Positions 8,356 to 10,578 of a DNA stretch of 10,578 bases are shown here, one piece after another. The notes under the pieces were generated by a model. That model ran no database searches and was not told the DNA's origin. It saw only the letters and a program-made list of their open reading frames with translations. Location: the NCBI GenBank assembly GCA_028701555.1, contig JAQVQN010000047.1, positions 1 through 10,578 of the forward strand, in the 5' to 3' direction. The translations under genes and the position numbers were made by a program. Positions within the stretch are counted from its first letter, which is position 1, and each line of letters begins with the position of its first letter. This stretch comes from Kiritimatiellia bacterium (GTDB lineage Bacteria > Verrucomicrobiota > Kiritimatiellia > RFP12 > UBA1067).

Positions 8356-9204
8356 TTAGCGGCAGTTGACAACATGAGCCAGGCAGCTTTTAGCGGCAGC
8401 GAAAGCGTTGTCGGGGTCGCTCTCGTGCTCGATGATGTAACAGGTGGTGCCGCCGAACTGCTCGCAGAGTGAGAGGACTCTTTTGAAATCTACCTCGCCC
8501 TGGCCGAAGACCGCCTTCTCGGGGCCGCCGTACTCTTTCAGGTGCACACTGAGCGAACGCTCGGGATAACGTTCGATCATGGCGTAAGGGTCGCCGCCGC
8601 CGCCGATGCAGTTGCCGATGTCGATCTGGTGAATAAACGTTTTTGGCGTGTTGTCGAAAATCATTTCCCAAGCGGTATGCCCGCCTTCGACCTTTTTGAA
8701 ATCGCCGCCGTGTGCATGGTAGCCGATGTGCATGCCGGCGGCATGGGCGGTCTCTGCCGCGCGCGTCAGCTCTTCGGCGGTCTTAAGGCATTTGTCTCTG
8801 CTGTCCAACTGCTTGGGGTCGATCCATGAGATTATGATGTACGGGCAAGCCAAAGCTTTGTGGAAATCGATAGTCTTCTGGATCTGGTCTGGCATGACCG
8901 AATTGTAACCGTTATGGGCACCGAAGGCCTTAAGGCCGTTGTCGGCCAGCAGAACGCCAAGGTCTTTCGGTTTTTCGCCATAAGGCCCGAAGCCCGCGAA
9001 TTCCACGCCCGCGAAACCCAGCTCGGCCGCTTTCTTGACCGTGCCCGCAAAATCTTTTTCAGCCTGTTTGCGGAAAGAGTACAACTGAATACCGACCGGT
9101 ATTTTTTTGCTGCCTGCCGCCGCGCTAGCGTTGCTCCGCAAGGCTGTTGAGAAGCCGGCGATAGCGAATGCCGATTTAATCAAGAAGCTTCTTCTGTTTT
9201 CCAT
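8356..9204 (-). CDS. Tat-exported sugar phosphate isomerase/epimerase-like TIM-barrel protein
   Basis: This 282-aa protein starts at ATG 9204 (AAGGA nine bases upstream). The frame continues upstream to 9417 into mutM, but those 71 residues are not protein-like and would bury the signal. The N-terminus NRRSFLIKSAFAIAGFSTAL, followed by Ala-rich residues, is a twin-arginine signal, so export after folding is expected. The rest is a xylose-isomerase-like TIM barrel (AP endonuclease 2 superfamily): 'GIQLYSFR' first strand, Glu68, His97, 'GYHAHGGDF' with His163/His165, Asp195 in QIDIGNC, His221 in SVHLKEY, and Glu259 in IIEHES. These are the usual divalent-metal and catalytic positions, so it is probably active. 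Related proteins isomerise or epimerise free sugars, inositols or keto-sugars. The exact substrate is unknown. The DUF4838 gene follows 28 bases later; mutM ends 89 bases upstream. Confidence 0.88.
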   Translation of the reverse strand: MENRRSFLIKSAFAIAGFSTALRSNASAAAGSKKIPVGIQLYSFRKQAEKDFAGTVKKAAELGFAGVEFAGFGPYGEKPKDLGVLLADNGLKAFGAHNGYNSVMPDQIQKTIDFHKALACPYIIISWIDPKQLDSRDKCLKTAEELTRAAETAHAAGMHIGYHAHGGDFKKVEGGHTAWEMIFDNTPKTFIHQIDIGNCIGGGGDPYAMIERYPERSLSVHLKEYGGPEKAVFGQGEVDFKRVLSLCEQFGGTTCYIIEHESDPDNAFAAAKSCLAHVVNCR

Positions 9205-9293
9205 CTTTAACGATCCTTTCCCGTTGTTTATGATGCGCGCATTACCTTTGATCTTTTGACGAAATGGAGCCGGGTATGATAGGCCGGTTATGC

Positions 9294-10163
9294 CTAACCT
9301 ATAGGGCATTTGAGTTTTATTGGTCTTTTTGTGACAGGCGGCTGGCAGTGCGGGCAAAAGTGAGTGCCGCGCTGCGCCACGATGCTGCGGGCGAGAACAG
9401 TTCCGCACCGCGGACAAGGCAGACCGTCGCGCCGGAAAACCTTGAGGTTGTCAGCGTTTCGGCCGCGGTTACCGGCCACGCTGTAAAAATTGTCCTGACC
9501 GGTGCCGAGTGTTGTACCGTTATTGTCGACAGCATTCTGCAGGACTTGCTGGATGGCCTGATGGAGACGGCTTATTTCTTTGCGCCCCAATGTGTCAGCG
9601 CACTGTTCGGGGTTGATCCGCGCCTGCCAAAGAGCTTCATCAACATAGATGTTGCCCAGCCCGGCGACAATGGTTTGATTCAGAAGCAAGGGCTTGATGC
9701 GTCCGGTCTTGCCGCGCAGCCGCTCTTGCAGAGCAACTGCGGTGAAGTGTTCTGAAAGCGGTTCAGGCCCGAGCGCGTCCAGCGGGTTGTGGCCGTCTGA
9801 AATCAATCTGAAACGGCCGAATTTACGAGTGTCGTTGAAGACAAGCAGCCTGCCGCCAGATAGAAGGATAGCAATATGGTCGTGTTTGCCCAAACCATCT
9901 TCAAGCGCGGAGAAGCGCAATTTGCCTGTCATGCGCAGGTGAATTAGCAGCCTGTCGCCGTTATCGAGTGATAACACAATATATTTTGCCCTACGGTCAA
10001 TGCGGGTGATCTTTCTCCCTGTGACCGAAAGCTGGAATTGTTCCGGCGTGGTTTCAACCAGAGTGCGCGGCCAGCGCACATCGACACCGATTATTTCGGA
10101 ATTCTCAAGCCCGTGGCTGCGGAGGTCGCGCACGACCGTTTCAACTTCAGGAAGTTCCGGCAT
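9294..10163 (-). CDS. mutM: Formamidopyrimidine-DNA glycosylase (Fpg/MutM)
   Basis: This 289-aa bifunctional base-excision-repair enzyme removes 8-oxoguanine and formamidopyrimidines and cleaves the abasic site. It begins MPELPEVETV: Pro2 is the Schiff-base nucleophile and Glu3 and Glu6 are conserved, so ATG 10163 must be the start although no good Shine-Dalgarno sequence precedes it. Lys60 matches the conserved lysine of the N-terminal domain. Met78, Arg113 and Phe115 match the void-filling residues. The helix-two-turn-helix GLGNIYVDEAL (168-178) carries Asn171, and the C-terminal zinc finger has Cys250, Cys253, Cys270 and Cys273 with Arg265 in its hairpin. Length is slightly above the usual 270 because of a basic tail after the finger. 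It is a housekeeping gene, apparently unrelated in function to the carbohydrate genes downstream. Confidence 0.97.
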   Translation of the reverse strand: MPELPEVETVVRDLRSHGLENSEIIGVDVRWPRTLVETTPEQFQLSVTGRKITRIDRRAKYIVLSLDNGDRLLIHLRMTGKLRFSALEDGLGKHDHIAILLSGGRLLVFNDTRKFGRFRLISDGHNPLDALGPEPLSEHFTAVALQERLRGKTGRIKPLLLNQTIVAGLGNIYVDEALWQARINPEQCADTLGRKEISRLHQAIQQVLQNAVDNNGTTLGTGQDNFYSVAGNRGRNADNLKVFRRDGLPCPRCGTVLARSIVAQRGTHFCPHCQPPVTKRPIKLKCPIG

Positions 10164-10205
10164 AACTTTTCACATGATGATGAGTTCTTTTTCCTAAATA
10201 TCCAG

Positions 10206-10234
10206 ACAATAGCCTTTAATCCGCAGATTCTCAA
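10206..10234 (-). promoter_or_regulatory. Sigma70-like promoter upstream of mutM
   Basis: On the minus strand TTGAGA (10234-10229; 5 of 6 to TTGACA) and TATTGT (10211-10206; 4 of 6 to TATAAT) are separated by 17 bases, with AT-rich sequence just upstream. Transcription would begin near 10199 and lead into mutM at 10163. The position between two genes fits. No other promoter of similar quality was noticed in this gap. Confidence 0.4.
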
Positions 10235-10290
10235 GCGATTATTGAATTTGTGGCAACGGTAGTGCAAAAGCGGAGAGTTTGCCATGCCAA

Positions 10291-10578
10291 CTATTGTTTG
10301 CAGATCGTGTAGAGCAGCGAGTCGACATCTTCGGCGGAGACCGGACGTGGGTTGGCGGCGGTGGAACCGGAGGCCAAAGTCTCGCGGATCACAGCCGCAG
10401 GGTCGGCGATATGACAACCTTTAAAGGGATTGTCGAGCTGCATGGTGTCGAGCCATTGCGCGACTAGCGCCTCGACATCTATGCCGAGTCGTTTCTTGAG
10501 GTCTAGCAGATCCGGCTGTATGGTCTGGCGGTTGAAAGTTAGCGCGGCAGGCAGGCAGCAGGCGCAGGCCAGACCGTG
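10291..10578 (-). CDS. Iron-containing alcohol dehydrogenase, C-terminal fragment (cut by window edge)
   Basis: On the minus strand the frame from the edge (10578) to TAG at 10291 is open for 95 codons. It begins HGLACACCLPAALTFN, which matches the segment of group III iron-dependent alcohol dehydrogenases that starts with the last iron-ligand histidine ('PHG.a.a..LP....fN'). It ends with an NPRPVSAEDVDSLL motif, typical of the family's C-terminus ('NPR.ls.edl..ll'). The remaining length (95 aa) matches what normally follows that histidine, so the 3' end is intact and only the 5' part lies outside. The enzymes reduce aldehydes or oxidise alcohols with NAD(P)H; the substrate class cannot be told. 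The stop is 127 bases from the mutM start on the same strand, and the gap holds a promoter-like sequence. Confidence 0.75.
   Translation of the reverse strand, partial: HGLACACCLPAALTFNRQTIQPDLLDLKKRLGIDVEALVAQWLDTMQLDNPFKGCHIADPAAVIRETLASGSTAANPRPVSAEDVDSLLYTICKQ

Noticed and set aside
9290..9309. Hairpin ATGCCTA / TAGGGCAT over the mutM stop codon
   Set aside because: The stem has a bulged base and no T-run follows on the minus strand, so it is not supported as a terminator.
9205..9417. N-terminal extension of the TIM-barrel protein
   Set aside because: It overlaps mutM, is not protein-like, and would place a Tat signal internally. ATG 9204 has a Shine-Dalgarno sequence.
10251..10284. Inverted repeat TGGCAA ... 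TTGCCA after the alcohol dehydrogenase gene
   Set aside because: It is only six base pairs with a loop of over 20 bases and no T-run, so it may be chance.

Overview
The window looks like a chromosomal segment from a free-living, moderately GC-rich Gram-negative bacterium, most plausibly of the PVC group (Verrucomicrobiota, Lentisphaerota or Kiritimatiellota). This assignment is inference. It rests on the DUF4838-type secreted hydrolase-like protein, a Tat-exported xylose-isomerase-like TIM-barrel protein, and MoxR-linked secreted PA14/TPR proteins. No rRNA or marker phylogeny is available here. There are eight genes, all ordinary-looking in coding density. No tRNA, CRISPR array, insertion sequence or prophage was seen, and no gap between genes exceeds about 130 bases.

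Left half, plus strand (3-6018): five genes run in the same direction. First is the 3' part of a large gene with a PA14-like module and TPR-like helical repeats. A secreted protein with a carboxypeptidase-regulatory-like segment follows. Next is a MoxR-type AAA+ ATPase carrying an N-terminal FHA domain, then an HD-domain phosphohydrolase-like protein, then a YegS/LCB5-type diacylglycerol/lipid-kinase-like protein. The last three are tightly packed (14-base gap, then a 4-base TTGA overlap) and read as one transcription unit. A weak hairpin plus T-run lies just before the FHA-MoxR gene. Short degenerate tandem repeats lie between the first two genes and run into the start of the second.

Right half, minus strand (6027-10578): transcribed right to left are the C-terminal part of an iron-containing alcohol dehydrogenase (cut by the window edge), mutM/fpg (formamidopyrimidine-DNA glycosylase), a Tat-signal sugar-isomerase/epimerase-like TIM-barrel protein, and a secreted DUF4838 protein with a C-terminal carbohydrate-binding-like module. 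The last two are 28 bases apart and probably form a small carbohydrate-processing operon. A reasonable sigma70-like promoter lies upstream of mutM. The two halves converge with only 8 bases between the stop codons at 6018 and 6027.

The least ordinary part is the FHA-MoxR / HD / lipid-kinase-like cluster with its secreted PA14-TPR neighbours. It lacks the usual DUF58 and VWA partners of MoxR inside the window. The FHA fusion suggests that the chaperone ATPase is steered by a phosphothreonine signal.
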